Shown piece after piece: positions 24,736-34,843 of a stretch of DNA of 64,000 bases. The position numbers and the translations under genes were made by a program. The notes under the pieces are model-generated. The model did no database searches. It saw nothing but the letters and a program-made list of their open reading frames with translations, and was not told the DNA's origin. Source of the stretch: JANPBY01 sp963805505 (GTDB lineage Bacteria > Actinomycetota > Actinomycetes > DATJPE01); the NCBI GenBank assembly GCA_963805505.1, contig CAWDUP010000007.1, positions 372,001 through 436,000 on the forward strand, read 5' to 3'. Within the stretch, counting starts at the first letter, position 1. Every line of letters starts with the position of its first letter.

Positions 24736-26619
24736 GTGAGCATGGGCAACAGTCCGTGGGCGGTGATGCACTCCTTCCGCCAGGACAGCTCGGTCAAGCA
24801 GCAGAGGCTGAAGCCCGGGACCGTGCGTCGAGTGGTTTCCTTCGCCCGCCCCTACTGGCGCCAGATCAGCTGGTTCCTCGTCCTGGTGGTCGTTGATGCG
24901 GTCCTGGTCGTTGCGATCCCGCTGATTTTCGCGCGGATCATCGACGACGGTGTCAGCGCTGGCAATTCGACCGTGGTGGTCCGCCTGTCCCTCCTCGTGG
25001 CCCTGATCGCGATCGTGAGCGCTCTCATCGGCCTGGTCCAGCGGTATTTCTCCGCCCGGATCGGCGAGGGTCTGATCTACGACCTGCGGTCCGAGGTGTT
25101 CGCCCACGTCCAAAGGATGCCGGTCGCTTTCTTCACCCGTACCCAGACCGGCGCGTTGATCTCTCGGCTCAACAACGACGTCATCGGTGCGCAGCAGGCC
25201 TTCACGTCGACGCTCTCGGGGGTCGTGTCCAACTCGATCACGCTGGTCCTGGTGACCATCGCGATGTTGTCTCTGTCCTGGCCGATCACGGTGGCGTCGC
25301 TGCTGATGCTTCCGCTGTTCTTGATTCCGGCGAAGTATGTGGGACGCCAGCTCCAGGGCCTGACTCGGCAATCCATGCAGATCAACGCCGAGATGTCGAC
25401 GATGATGACCGAGCGGTTCAATGTCTCCGGTGCCCTACTCGCGAAGCTGTTCGGTCGGCCCGAGGAGGAGGACGCGGCGTTCACCGCCAAGGCGGGTCGG
25501 GTCCGCGACATGGGCATCAGGATCGCCATGTCCAACCGGGTGTTCTTCACGGCGCTGACGCTCGTTGCCTCCTTGGCGACCGCGTTGGTCTATGGCGTCG
25601 GCGGAACCCTGGCCGTCCAGGGAACCCTCACGATCGGGACCCTGGTCGCGTTGGCGGGACTGCTCGGTCGCCTGTACGGACCGCTCACAGCCTTGTCCAA
25701 CGTGCGGGTCGATGTCATGACCGCTCTGGTCTCCTTCGAGCGTGTCTTCGAGGTGCTCGATCTGCCGGCGATGATCCAGGACAAGCCCGACGCCGTGGTC
25801 CTGCCCCCCGGCCCCGCCAGTGTCGTGTTCGACCGCGTGTCCTTTCGCTATCCCTCGGCGGACGAGGTTTCGCTGGCATCCCTCGAGTCGGTGGCCGTTC
25901 TCGACTCGGCACCAAGCCAGCAGGTTCTGCGGGATGTGTCGTTTCATGTCGAAGCCGGCCAGATGGTCGCCTTGGTCGGGCCCTCCGGAGCCGGCAAGAC
26001 CACCATCACCTCGCTTGCCGCGCGCCTCTATGACGTCACTGGCGGCAGCATCAGCATCGGCGGCCATGACGTACGCGATGTGACGTTGGCATCGCTTCAC
26101 GACACGATCGGCGTGGTCACTCAGGACGCCCACATGTTCCACGAGAGCATCCGGAGCAACCTCCTCTTTGCGGCGCCCGGGGCGAGTGAGGCGGACCTGA
26201 TCGCGGCGTGCCGTGACGCGCAGATCTGGGACCTCGTCTCGTCGTTGCCGGACGGACTCGACACGGTCGTGGGAGATCGCGGCTACCGACTGTCCGGGGG
26301 TGAGAAGCAGCGGATGGCCATCGCCCGTCTCCTTCTGAAGGCCCCCTCGGTCGTGGTGCTGGACGAGGCGACCGCTCACCTCGACTCCGAGTCCGAGGTC
26401 GCCGTGCAGAAGGCGCTCGCCCAGGCCCTTAGCGGCCGTACGTCGCTGGTCATCGCGCACCGGCTCTCCACCGTTCGAGACGCCGACGTCATCCTGGTCA
26501 TCGAGGGCGGTCGAGTCGTCGAGCGGGGCCGCCACGATGAGCTCCTGCAAGCCGGAGGGTCTTACGCCGTGCTCTACCGAACCCAGTTCGCGAGCCAAGA
26601 AGCGGTTCCCTCCGCCTGA
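24736..26619 (+). CDS. ABC transporter, fused permease and ATPase (exporter type)
   Basis: A 627-residue half-transporter expected to dimerise. The N-terminal part has about six transmembrane helices (roughly residues 45-320) of the ABC exporter type I fold. The C-terminal ATPase has Walker A GPSGAGKTT, signature YRLSGGEKQRMAIARLLL, Walker B VVVLDEATAHLDSESE and the H-loop IAHRLST. The start GTG at 24736 is followed by MGNSPWAVMHSF. The ligand cannot be inferred; lipid or drug exporters have this form. It stands alone, with no substrate-binding protein beside it. Confidence 0.93.
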   Translation: MSMGNSPWAVMHSFRQDSSVKQQRLKPGTVRRVVSFARPYWRQISWFLVLVVVDAVLVVAIPLIFARIIDDGVSAGNSTVVVRLSLLVALIAIVSALIGLVQRYFSARIGEGLIYDLRSEVFAHVQRMPVAFFTRTQTGALISRLNNDVIGAQQAFTSTLSGVVSNSITLVLVTIAMLSLSWPITVASLLMLPLFLIPAKYVGRQLQGLTRQSMQINAEMSTMMTERFNVSGALLAKLFGRPEEEDAAFTAKAGRVRDMGIRIAMSNRVFFTALTLVASLATALVYGVGGTLAVQGTLTIGTLVALAGLLGRLYGPLTALSNVRVDVMTALVSFERVFEVLDLPAMIQDKPDAVVLPPGPASVVFDRVSFRYPSADEVSLASLESVAVLDSAPSQQVLRDVSFHVEAGQMVALVGPSGAGKTTITSLAARLYDVTGGSISIGGHDVRDVTLASLHDTIGVVTQDAHMFHESIRSNLLFAAPGASEADLIAACRDAQIWDLVSSLPDGLDTVVGDRGYRLSGGEKQRMAIARLLLKAPSVVVLDEATAHLDSESEVAVQKALAQALSGRTSLVIAHRLSTVRDADVILVIEGGRVVERGRHDELLQAGGSYAVLYRTQFASQEAVPSA

Positions 26620-26647
26620 ACCACTTCGCTCGACTCCGCGACGCGGC

Positions 26648-27424
26648 TCACTCCCTCGACACCTGCGTGGGGGTCCGGTCCACCCGGACATCGCGGCGTA
26701 GCAGAATCGCAGCGCCGATCAGCGCGATGCCGGCGAAGATGAACCATTGCCATGCGTAGACGGTGTGTGAGATCGGCCATCGGAAGCCGCCGCCGGACTC
26801 ATCGGGGACACGAGCAACCTCGGATGCGCCCGTAGGTTGGGGGACTTCGGAGTCGGCGACGATCCAGGCGCCGTACGTCGGCTCGCCCGTCATCTCCGCC
26901 AGCTCTGCGGGGATGATCCGAGCGACTTGTCCTGCGGGAAGACTGCGTGAGGAACCGCCGGGCTCGGGAAGCCGCACGCGCCCGACCACCGTGATCGGTC
27001 CCGTTGGGACGAGCGGAACGTTGGCCGGCGCGTCGGCAGTGTCGCCGGAAGCGACCCAGCCGCGAACCACCGGCAACACGGTGCCGCCGTCGGTCCGCAG
27101 CGGGACGAGGACGTAGTAGCCGTTCGCGCCGTCCAGGGTTCGGTTGCGAACGAGCAGCTGATGCTCGGAGTCGTAGGTGCCCGTGGCGCTGATCAACCGC
27201 CATTGCGATGAGGGCGGTGGAACCTCCCCGAGGGTGAGGAGGTCTGAGACGTCCACGACCGGACTGGCCAAAGCAGCGTCTCGCAGCTTGTCGCTGTCGC
27301 TCTGGCTGGCGGCCCGATCCAGCTGCCATCGGCCGAGGGACAAGAAGACCACGATCAGCACGAGGACGAACGCACCGAACGCCATCCACCGCGGGCGAGC
27401 CGCCATGCGCAGGTGGTCGAACAC
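26648..27424 (-). CDS. SURF1 family cytochrome oxidase assembly protein
   Basis: SURF1-like protein of 258 residues, linked to haem A insertion into cytochrome c oxidase. It has an N-terminal helix (about 14-33, FGAFVLVLIVVFLSLGRWQ) and a C-terminal helix (AWQWFIFAGIALIGAAILL) flanking an extracytoplasmic domain. The LGRWQLDRA motif near the first helix and LVRNRTLDGANGYYVLVPL are typical. The start is GTG. It is divergent from moaA and distant from ctaA/ctaB, but would serve the same respiratory complex. Confidence 0.9.
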   Translation of the reverse strand: MFDHLRMAARPRWMAFGAFVLVLIVVFLSLGRWQLDRAASQSDSDKLRDAALASPVVDVSDLLTLGEVPPPSSQWRLISATGTYDSEHQLLVRNRTLDGANGYYVLVPLRTDGGTVLPVVRGWVASGDTADAPANVPLVPTGPITVVGRVRLPEPGGSSRSLPAGQVARIIPAELAEMTGEPTYGAWIVADSEVPQPTGASEVARVPDESGGGFRWPISHTVYAWQWFIFAGIALIGAAILLRRDVRVDRTPTQVSRE

Positions 27425-27483
27425 GTATTGACGGTACCTGCCGCTGCACCGCTCCTTGGAGCGAGCAGCAGCCGGCCATCCGG

Positions 27484-28488
27484 GTGCGTAGTGTGGTGCT
27501 TGTGCTCCTCGACACCTTTGGCCGGACGGCTACCGATCTGCGAGTCTCGCTGACCGATCGCTGCAACTTGCGCTGCTCCTACTGCATGCCGGCCGAAGGC
27601 CTGCCCTGGCTGCCCGGCGCGGAGATGCTCACGGACGACGAGGTGATCCGGCTCGTGTCGGTCGCGGTAGGCCTTGGCATCACGGAGGTGCGGTTCACCG
27701 GTGGTGAGCCGTTGATCCGACCGGGTCTGGAGCGCATCATCTCTGAGGTATCCGCCCTCGAGCCGCGTCCGTCCATCTCGTTGACCACCAACGGAATTGG
27801 TCTCTCCGCACGTGCCGACGCCCTCAAGCAAGCCGGCCTGGACCGGGTCAACGTCTCGATGGACACCCTTGACCCTGCGCGCTTTGCCACGCTGACCCGG
27901 CGGGATCGCCATGCCGATGTCGTGGCCGGCCTCGAGGGTGCAGCCGCCGCCGGACTGGTTCCGGTCAAGGTCAATGCAGTCCTGATGCGTGGGCTCAACG
28001 ACGACGAGGCTCCCGCGTTGCTGCGGTGGTGCCTCGCGCGCGGTTACGAGCTTCGCTTCATCGAGCAGATGCCCCTGGATGCCCAGCACGGCTGGGACCG
28101 CACGACCATGGTCACGGCTGCGGAGATCCTCGCCGAGCTGACAGAACACTTCGAGCTGGAGCCGGTCTCGGCTCACGAGCGGGGGAGCGCCCCCGCCGAA
28201 CGCTGGGTGGTCGACGGTGGTCCGGGAACCGTGGGAGTGATCGGCTCGGTGACCCGCCCGTTCTGTGCGGCGTGCGATCGAGTACGGCTGACCGCGGACG
28301 GGCAGGTCCGCAATTGCTTGTTCGCTCGTTCCGAGACCGACTTGCGTGGGGTGCTGCGAGGCGGAGGCACCGACGCGGACCTCGCCGAGGTGTTCCGGGC
28401 GACTGTCTGGGGCAAGCATGCCGGTCATGGGATCGGGGAGCCCGATTTCGAGCAGCCCGCTCGTCCGATGAGCGCGATCGGCGGTTGA
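27484..28488 (+). CDS. moaA: GTP 3',8-cyclase MoaA
   Basis: Radical-SAM enzyme that starts molybdenum cofactor synthesis from GTP. The 334-residue protein has the SAM-cluster motif C27-x3-C31-x2-C34 (CNLRCSYC), RFTGGEPLIRPGL, and the second cluster in FCAACDRVRLTADGQVRNC. It ends with Gly-Gly, a feature of active MoaA. Several GTG codons lie close together at the 5' end (27484, 27493, 27496, 27502), so the exact start is uncertain. Other moa genes are not in the window. Confidence 0.95.
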   Translation: MRSVVLVLLDTFGRTATDLRVSLTDRCNLRCSYCMPAEGLPWLPGAEMLTDDEVIRLVSVAVGLGITEVRFTGGEPLIRPGLERIISEVSALEPRPSISLTTNGIGLSARADALKQAGLDRVNVSMDTLDPARFATLTRRDRHADVVAGLEGAAAAGLVPVKVNAVLMRGLNDDEAPALLRWCLARGYELRFIEQMPLDAQHGWDRTTMVTAAEILAELTEHFELEPVSAHERGSAPAERWVVDGGPGTVGVIGSVTRPFCAACDRVRLTADGQVRNCLFARSETDLRGVLRGGGTDADLAEVFRATVWGKHAGHGIGEPDFEQPARPMSAIGG

Positions 28489-28505
28489 AGCCGCCCCAGA
28501 CGTGA

Positions 28506-28545
28506 GCGATGCCGGACAGCCACGGGGGGAGCTATCCGGCATCGC
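28506..28545. terminator. Bidirectional stem-loop between moaA and DUF3099
   Basis: GCGATGCCGGACAGC (28506-28520) faces GCTATCCGGCATCGC (28531-28545) across a 10-nt loop. The 15-bp stem has one non-Watson-Crick position, which becomes a G-U pair in the minus-strand RNA. It lies between two convergent genes. Confidence 0.65.
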
Positions 28546-28598
28546 GTCTAGGGTCGCAGCACGTGGTCGCGACGCTGGGAGTATGTCACGAGGTCATG

Positions 28599-28991
28599 TC
28601 ATGATCCAAGGTCCTGGTCGAGGTTCGCCTCGAATGCCTCTTCCGGCGGCGATCCCGAGCGGATGCCCGAATCGGGGGTTGGATCACCCGCGTGGAGTTG
28701 GCGCCTGTCCGGGCGCAAGAACACCTCGGTCGGGGCTGGCCCGGTGCGCTCTCGACCGGCGTTGGCCAGCACGACAGCCAGGTAGGGCAAGACGAGCGCC
28801 GCGGCTACCAGAGACCAGCGCAACCAGCCGGCAGCGAGAACGGCTCCGAGAAAGCAGGCCGTCCTGATGCCCATCGAGATCAGGTAGCGACGTGTCCGTA
28901 CGGCTTGATCTTCGGCGAGCCCGCGCCCGACCCCTGTGATCCGATAGACGGGATCACCAGGCGCCTGCGAACCATGCTCAGCGGCGGCCAC
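28599..28991 (-). CDS. DUF3099 membrane protein
   Basis: A 130-residue actinobacterial protein of unknown function. The first third contains VYRITGVGRGLAEDQAVRTRRYL, the conserved start of DUF3099. Two adjacent transmembrane helices follow (about 39-58 and 60-78). The C-terminal about 45 residues are hydrophilic, with EVFLRPDRRQL. It starts with GTG and is divergent from the dodecin gene. Confidence 0.8.
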   Translation of the reverse strand: MAAAEHGSQAPGDPVYRITGVGRGLAEDQAVRTRRYLISMGIRTACFLGAVLAAGWLRWSLVAAALVLPYLAVVLANAGRERTGPAPTEVFLRPDRRQLHAGDPTPDSGIRSGSPPEEAFEANLDQDLGS

Positions 28992-29058
28992 CCCTTCACC
29001 GTACGTCTGTTCGGTCCCGAACGCGACGACGAGGCTTCGCTAGGGCATGATCGACAGC

Positions 29059-29274
29059 ATGGCCAATCGCACCTATCGCGTGTCAGAGCTCGTCGGTACG
29101 TCAACTGAGTCTGTGGACGACGCCATCCGCAACGGCGTCCGACGGGCTGCCGGAACTCTGCGACATCTCGACTGGTTCGAGGTGACCGAGATCCGCGGCC
29201 AGGTCACTGACGGGGAGGTCCAACACTTTCAGGTCGGTATGAAGATCGGTTTCCGGCTCGAGGATGCCGAGTAA
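29059..29274 (+). CDS. Dodecin
   Basis: Small flavin-binding protein that forms hollow dodecamers in actinobacteria and may also bind CoA. The 71 residues MANRTYRVSELVGTS...WFEVTEIRGQV...HFQVGMKIGFRLEDAE match the family from end to end, with the Trp of DWFEV that stacks on flavin. The ATG at 29059 gives the usual length; an ATG at 29047 would add four residues. Confidence 0.93.
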   Translation: MANRTYRVSELVGTSTESVDDAIRNGVRRAAGTLRHLDWFEVTEIRGQVTDGEVQHFQVGMKIGFRLEDAE

Positions 29275-29301
29275 CGACGCGGGTACCCGACGGCGGGTGG
29301 C

Positions 29302-30692
29302 TCACGAAGCCTTGCTGACCGAAGACATGTTGAAGCCGTCAACCCGCAGGGCAGGCATGGACGCACGAGTGAAGTAGTCTCCCCATTCGCGGGGCAGGCA
29401 CGGCTGCGACACCGATGACGCGGACACCCGACCGAGCAGGTCGATCGGACTCTCGTTGAACCGGAAGTTGTTCACGGTTCCGACCACCTCGCCACCCTCC
29501 ACAAGGTGGACTCCGTCTCGGGTCAAGCCGGTCAACAACAACGTCTGCGGATCGACCTCGCGGATATACCACAGACAGGTCAACAGCAGTCCGTAGTCGG
29601 TCGAGGCGATGAGATCGGCCTGCGTCCCGGCTGCGGCTGAGTCCTCGAGGATCAGATTGTCGATGCCGGGGGTCAGCGGAAGTCCGGTCAGCTCCGCGGT
29701 GTGGCGGGTCTGCAGCAGCGCCGCAAGCTCCCCTTCCCGGATCCATTCGGTGGAGCTGAGTGGCAGCCCGCTGTCGAAGACAGAAGACGTCGCCGACGAG
29801 GCCCGATCGGCGACGAAGTCGCTGCACTCGAGGCCACGGTAGTGAGGATCGGAGCGCAAAGTGAGGCCCCGGTCGGTCAGCCGTTCACCCACTCGGGTGC
29901 CCCCGCCAGGTCGGCTGAAGACCGAACGTCCTTCGTGCGCATCTCGTGCTGCCATCGACCAGTACGCATAGACGAGCAAGTCGGAAACCGCTCCGGGCGG
30001 CAGGATGGTTTCGTATCGGCCCGCGGGCAGATCGATGGTCCGAGCCGACCACTGAAGCCGACGGCTGATCTCAGCGTCCATGGCAGCGATGTCGACCGCC
30101 GAGAAGTCGGGTACTGCTTCGCCAACCCAGGCCGAACGGCTCCGCTGGTGGGACTTACCGGTGACCTCGATCTTTCCGGTGGGTTGTTCGTGTCGCAGAC
30201 GGACACCTGTGGACGTGCCCAGATAGGTCGTCTCCGTGCTGTGTTCGGCAAAGCCAAACAGCTCCCGGTTGGCAGCTCTCGCGCCAGCAAGCACCTGGCC
30301 CAGCTCTGGGGCGAAAGCCGTGAAAACACTTGGCGTCGTCTCTGCTGAGGGGTCGGACCACGCCGGGTCCGTCTCGGTGCTGGGCACGAGTGGTTGTGCG
30401 TCCTCGGCCGGCTGGGCAGCCCTAGCCGCCGCCTCGGCGAAGCCGACGAAATCGGGGATCGCGGCAATACTCTCGTGGCTGGTCGAGAAGACTCCCGACG
30501 ATGTCCCTTCCTTGCCATCCACCGTTGCGACCACGGTGAGCGAACGTGACCGGGTGTGCCCGTTCGTGGTCAGGGCGTTGGCCGCCCACCGCAGATTGGC
30601 TGCTGAGCACTCCTTGACGATCACCAGCAGACCGTCGCCGGTTCGGGCGGCCAGCGCGCGCTCGACGACATCTTGGGCACTCAGGGGCGCAC

Positions 30693-30696
<4 letters not shown>
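29302..30696 (-). CDS. TldE/PmbA-type subunit of TldD-TldE protease
   Basis: The non-metal partner of the TldD/TldE heterodimeric protease. The 464-residue protein has GDGLLVIVKECSAANLRWAANALTTNG at the N terminus, of which the SAANLRWA segment is the clearest. Its core carries LTGLPLTPGIDNLILEDS, and YIREVDPQTLLLTGLTRDGV near the end. It lacks a HExxxH motif, as expected for the E subunit. It overlaps tldD by 4 bp and is downstream of it. No RiPP precursor or toxin gene is nearby, so a general peptide-processing role is more likely than a dedicated one. Confidence 0.9.
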
Positions 30697-32221
<1,525 letters not shown>

Positions 32222-32225
<4 letters not shown>

Positions 32226-33191
32226 ACTCCATCCGCGCGGGTGGTGGGGTCGAGCACCAGCTTGCCTACCGTACGGCGTGCGAGAAGGTCTTCGTGGGCG
32301 CGGCGGGCGTCGCCGAGCCGATAGGTGCCACCGATGATGGTACGAAGCTCACCGTCGGCCGCTCGGGCCAGCAGGTCGCCGATCGCCTGGGCCATCATCG
32401 GGGGGCGAGATGTGCAGTGCATCAACCAGAATCCAACCACCGCGCGCGACTTTGCCATCAGCGAGGCGCTGCTCAACGGCGTCGGCGGGCGTCGCGAAGC
32501 CATCCCAAAGGTGACCAGTCGGCCGAACGGGGCGAGTGCCGCCAAGCTCTCGTCGAAGACGGGGCCACCAGTCATCTCAAGAACCACGTCGACACGATGC
32601 TCCCCCGTTGGCCTCCAGGAGCCGCTCACGCAACCCGACGCTCTCTCCCGACACGGCGACATCGGCGCCGAGGTCCAGTGCGAGGTTGCGCTTGTCTTCG
32701 GTCGAAGCCGTGGCGATGACGCGACCGGCCCCCCAGGCCTTGGCGAGCTGGACAGCCAGCGAGCCCACCCCACCGGCGGCCGCGTGGACCACAACACTCT
32801 CACCGGCAGCAAGATGCGCCGATGTCCTCAGGAGGTGCCAAGCGGTTGCTCCCTGCAGGATCAGGGCAAGCGCCGCTTCATCGCTCACCTCGTCGGGCAC
32901 ATCGAAGCTCGTACCGGGGTGGATGGCGACCCGCTCTGCGTAGCCGCCATGACTCACCAGCGCGACCCGCCGTCGACCCTCGGCCGTACGCCCTACCACT
33001 TCGGCGCCTGGAACCAGTGGAAGCGTCTGTCGGGCCAGATAGCTGTCTTCCGTCTGATGAGTGTCCGCGAAGTTCACGCCGGCTGCGGAGACGTGCAGCA
33101 GCTGGGCACCAGGCGGGACCTCGGGTTCTGGAAGATCGACCAGTTCCAACACCTCCGGGCCACCGAAGCGCGTGATCTGAATCGCTCGCAT
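32222..33191 (-). pseudogene. Zinc-type quinone oxidoreductase, split by a +1 frameshift
   Basis: MDR-superfamily NADPH:quinone-oxidoreductase-like gene. The first frame gives MRAIQITRFGGPEVLELVDL through AAGGVGSLAVQLAKAWGAG (nucleotide-binding loop) to about LLEANG. The second frame continues with EHRVDVVLEMTGGPVFDES to the end at 32222. The switch is at a run of five C on the plus strand (32603-32607). With four, the protein reads ...EANGEHRVDVV... without interruption (about 322 residues). So either the gene is broken or the homopolymer is miscalled. The stop overlaps the tldD start. Confidence 0.85.
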
Positions 33192-33270
33192 CCCCCGACA
33201 CTAACCTCCGGGTGCAGGCGCTACCGTCGAGGCGATGCAGCGCGGGCTGCGGCAAATCGTGGAGGCAGCA

Positions 33271-33975
33271 ATGGGTCGGGTCGCTCTGGTGACGGGCGGA
33301 AACCGTGGGATCGGTCTAGCGATCGCGCGGCGCCTGCAGTCCGACGGCCACACGGTCGTGGTCACCAACCGCACGGGTGACGCGCCCGCAGGTCTTCTCG
33401 CGGTGACCTGCGACGTGACCGATCAAGCCTCTGTGGACGCGGCCTTCGACCACATCGAGGCGGAGCACGGCCCCGTCGAGATCCTGATCGCCAACGCCGG
33501 GGTGACGCGTGACGCGTTGATGTTGCGCATGTCTGAGGAAGACTTTCAAGCCACGCTCGACACCAATCTCACAGGGGCCTTCCGGGTATCCAAGCGCGCG
33601 GCGAGGACCATGCTCCGTGCCCGCTGGGGGCGGCTGATCTATCTGTCCTCCGTCGTGGGGCTTCTGGGCTCGGCCGGCCAGGTCAACTACGCCGCCTCCA
33701 AGGCCGGGCTGGTCGGCCTGGCCCGGTCGCTCGCCCGGGAGCTGGGCAGCCGGGGGATCACGTCCAACGTGGTGGCACCAGGCTTCGTCGACACGGACAT
33801 GACCGCGGCCCTCACCGAGGCGCAGCGCGCCACCATCCTGGGTCAGGTGCCCTTGGGGCGCTATGCATCGGTCGACGAGGTCGCGGGAGTCGTGGCCTTC
33901 CTTGCCTCTGATGCCGCCGGGTACGTCACCGGTGCCGTCGTCCCCGTGGATGGGGGACTCGGAATGGGTCACTGA
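33271..33975 (+). CDS. fabG: 3-oxoacyl-ACP reductase FabG
   Basis: NADPH-dependent short-chain dehydrogenase that reduces 3-oxoacyl-ACP in fatty-acid synthesis. The 234-residue protein has the cofactor motif VTGGNRGIGLAIA, NAGVTRDALMLRM, the catalytic Ser in YLSSVVGLLGSAGQ and Tyr-x3-Lys in NYAASK. It also has the PGFVDTDMT segment. The ATG at 33271 is chosen because GGAGG stands 5 nt before it (33261-33265); an upstream in-frame start lacks this. It is followed by the InhA-type fabI, as in mycobacterial and related genomes. Confidence 0.93.
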   Translation: MGRVALVTGGNRGIGLAIARRLQSDGHTVVVTNRTGDAPAGLLAVTCDVTDQASVDAAFDHIEAEHGPVEILIANAGVTRDALMLRMSEEDFQATLDTNLTGAFRVSKRAARTMLRARWGRLIYLSSVVGLLGSAGQVNYAASKAGLVGLARSLARELGSRGITSNVVAPGFVDTDMTAALTEAQRATILGQVPLGRYASVDEVAGVVAFLASDAAGYVTGAVVPVDGGLGMGH

Positions 33976-34055
33976 CCGGTGGCCAGGCTGGCGGACCGGT
34001 AGCGTCGGCTGCCCGCGGACGATCGAGAGCGACCGAGAACGACCAAGGAGGACCT

Positions 34056-34820
34056 ATGTCCCTGCTCGCAGGCAAGCGCATCCTCGTCACTGGGGTGATC
34101 ACTGACGCTTCGATCGCCTTCCACGTGGCCCGGTTGGCGCAGGAGCAGGGAGCCGAGGTGATCCTGACCGGTTTCGGCCGGGTGAGCCTCGTCAAGCGGA
34201 TAGCCGAGCGGCTGCCCAAGGCCCCTCCAGTCATCGACCTCGACGTGACCAGCGAGGAGGATCTGAGCGCGCTGGCGGATCGGGTCCGCGAGCATGTCGA
34301 TGGGCTCGACGGCGTCCTGCACTCCATCGGCTTCGCCCCAGCCTCGGCGATGGGAGGGAACTTCCTCAATACGTCGTGGGAAGACGTCGCCACCGCTGTG
34401 CAGGTCTCCGCCTATTCGCTGAAGTCGCTGACGGTGGCCTGCCTTCCCCTGATGTCTCCCGGCGGAGCCGTGGTCGGACTGACGTTTGACGCCTCCGTCG
34501 CCTGGCCCACCTACGACTGGATGGGCGTGGCCAAGTCCGCCTTCGAGTCGACTGCGCGCTACCTGGCCCGCGACGTCGGCCCACAGGGCATTCGGGTCAA
34601 CCTGGTCGCGGCGGGGCCGATCAAGACCATGGCTGCCCGTTCGATCCCCGGTTTCGACGCTTTCGAGGACGTCTGGGGGTCTCGGGCTCCCATCGGCTGG
34701 GATCTCTCCGATCCTGAGCCGACTGCCCGAGCGTGCGTGGCGCTGCTCTCCGACTGGTTCCCCAAGACGACGGCGGAGATCGTGCACGTCGATGGCGGAG
34801 TCCACGCCATCGGCGCCTGA
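34056..34820 (+). CDS. fabI: Enoyl-ACP reductase (NADH), InhA/FabI type
   Basis: Last reductive step of fatty-acid elongation. The 254-residue protein starts LLAGKRILVTGVITDASIAF, the InhA-like cofactor loop, and has LDGVLHSIGFAP. The active-site set in YDWMGVAKSAFESTARYLA is Tyr-x2-Met-x3-Lys, as in InhA. PIKTMAA follows. A strong ribosome site AAGGAGG is at 34045-34051, five bases before the ATG. It lies 80 bp after fabG and is probably co-transcribed. Confidence 0.94.
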   Translation: MSLLAGKRILVTGVITDASIAFHVARLAQEQGAEVILTGFGRVSLVKRIAERLPKAPPVIDLDVTSEEDLSALADRVREHVDGLDGVLHSIGFAPASAMGGNFLNTSWEDVATAVQVSAYSLKSLTVACLPLMSPGGAVVGLTFDASVAWPTYDWMGVAKSAFESTARYLARDVGPQGIRVNLVAAGPIKTMAARSIPGFDAFEDVWGSRAPIGWDLSDPEPTARACVALLSDWFPKTTAEIVHVDGGVHAIGA

Positions 34821-34843
34821 CCCGCGGTTCTAGGCTGCGCGTT

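Noticed and set aside
32577..32812. Programmed ribosomal frameshift in the oxidoreductase gene
   Set aside because: No slippery heptamer with a downstream structure is evident, and the site is a plain C/G homopolymer in a metabolic gene, so mutation or a sequence error is more likely.
34733..34843. Longer N terminus for the CphA-like Mur ligase
   Set aside because: The in-frame extension overlaps fabI, is Arg-rich and unconserved; the GTG at 34844 precedes the conserved start.
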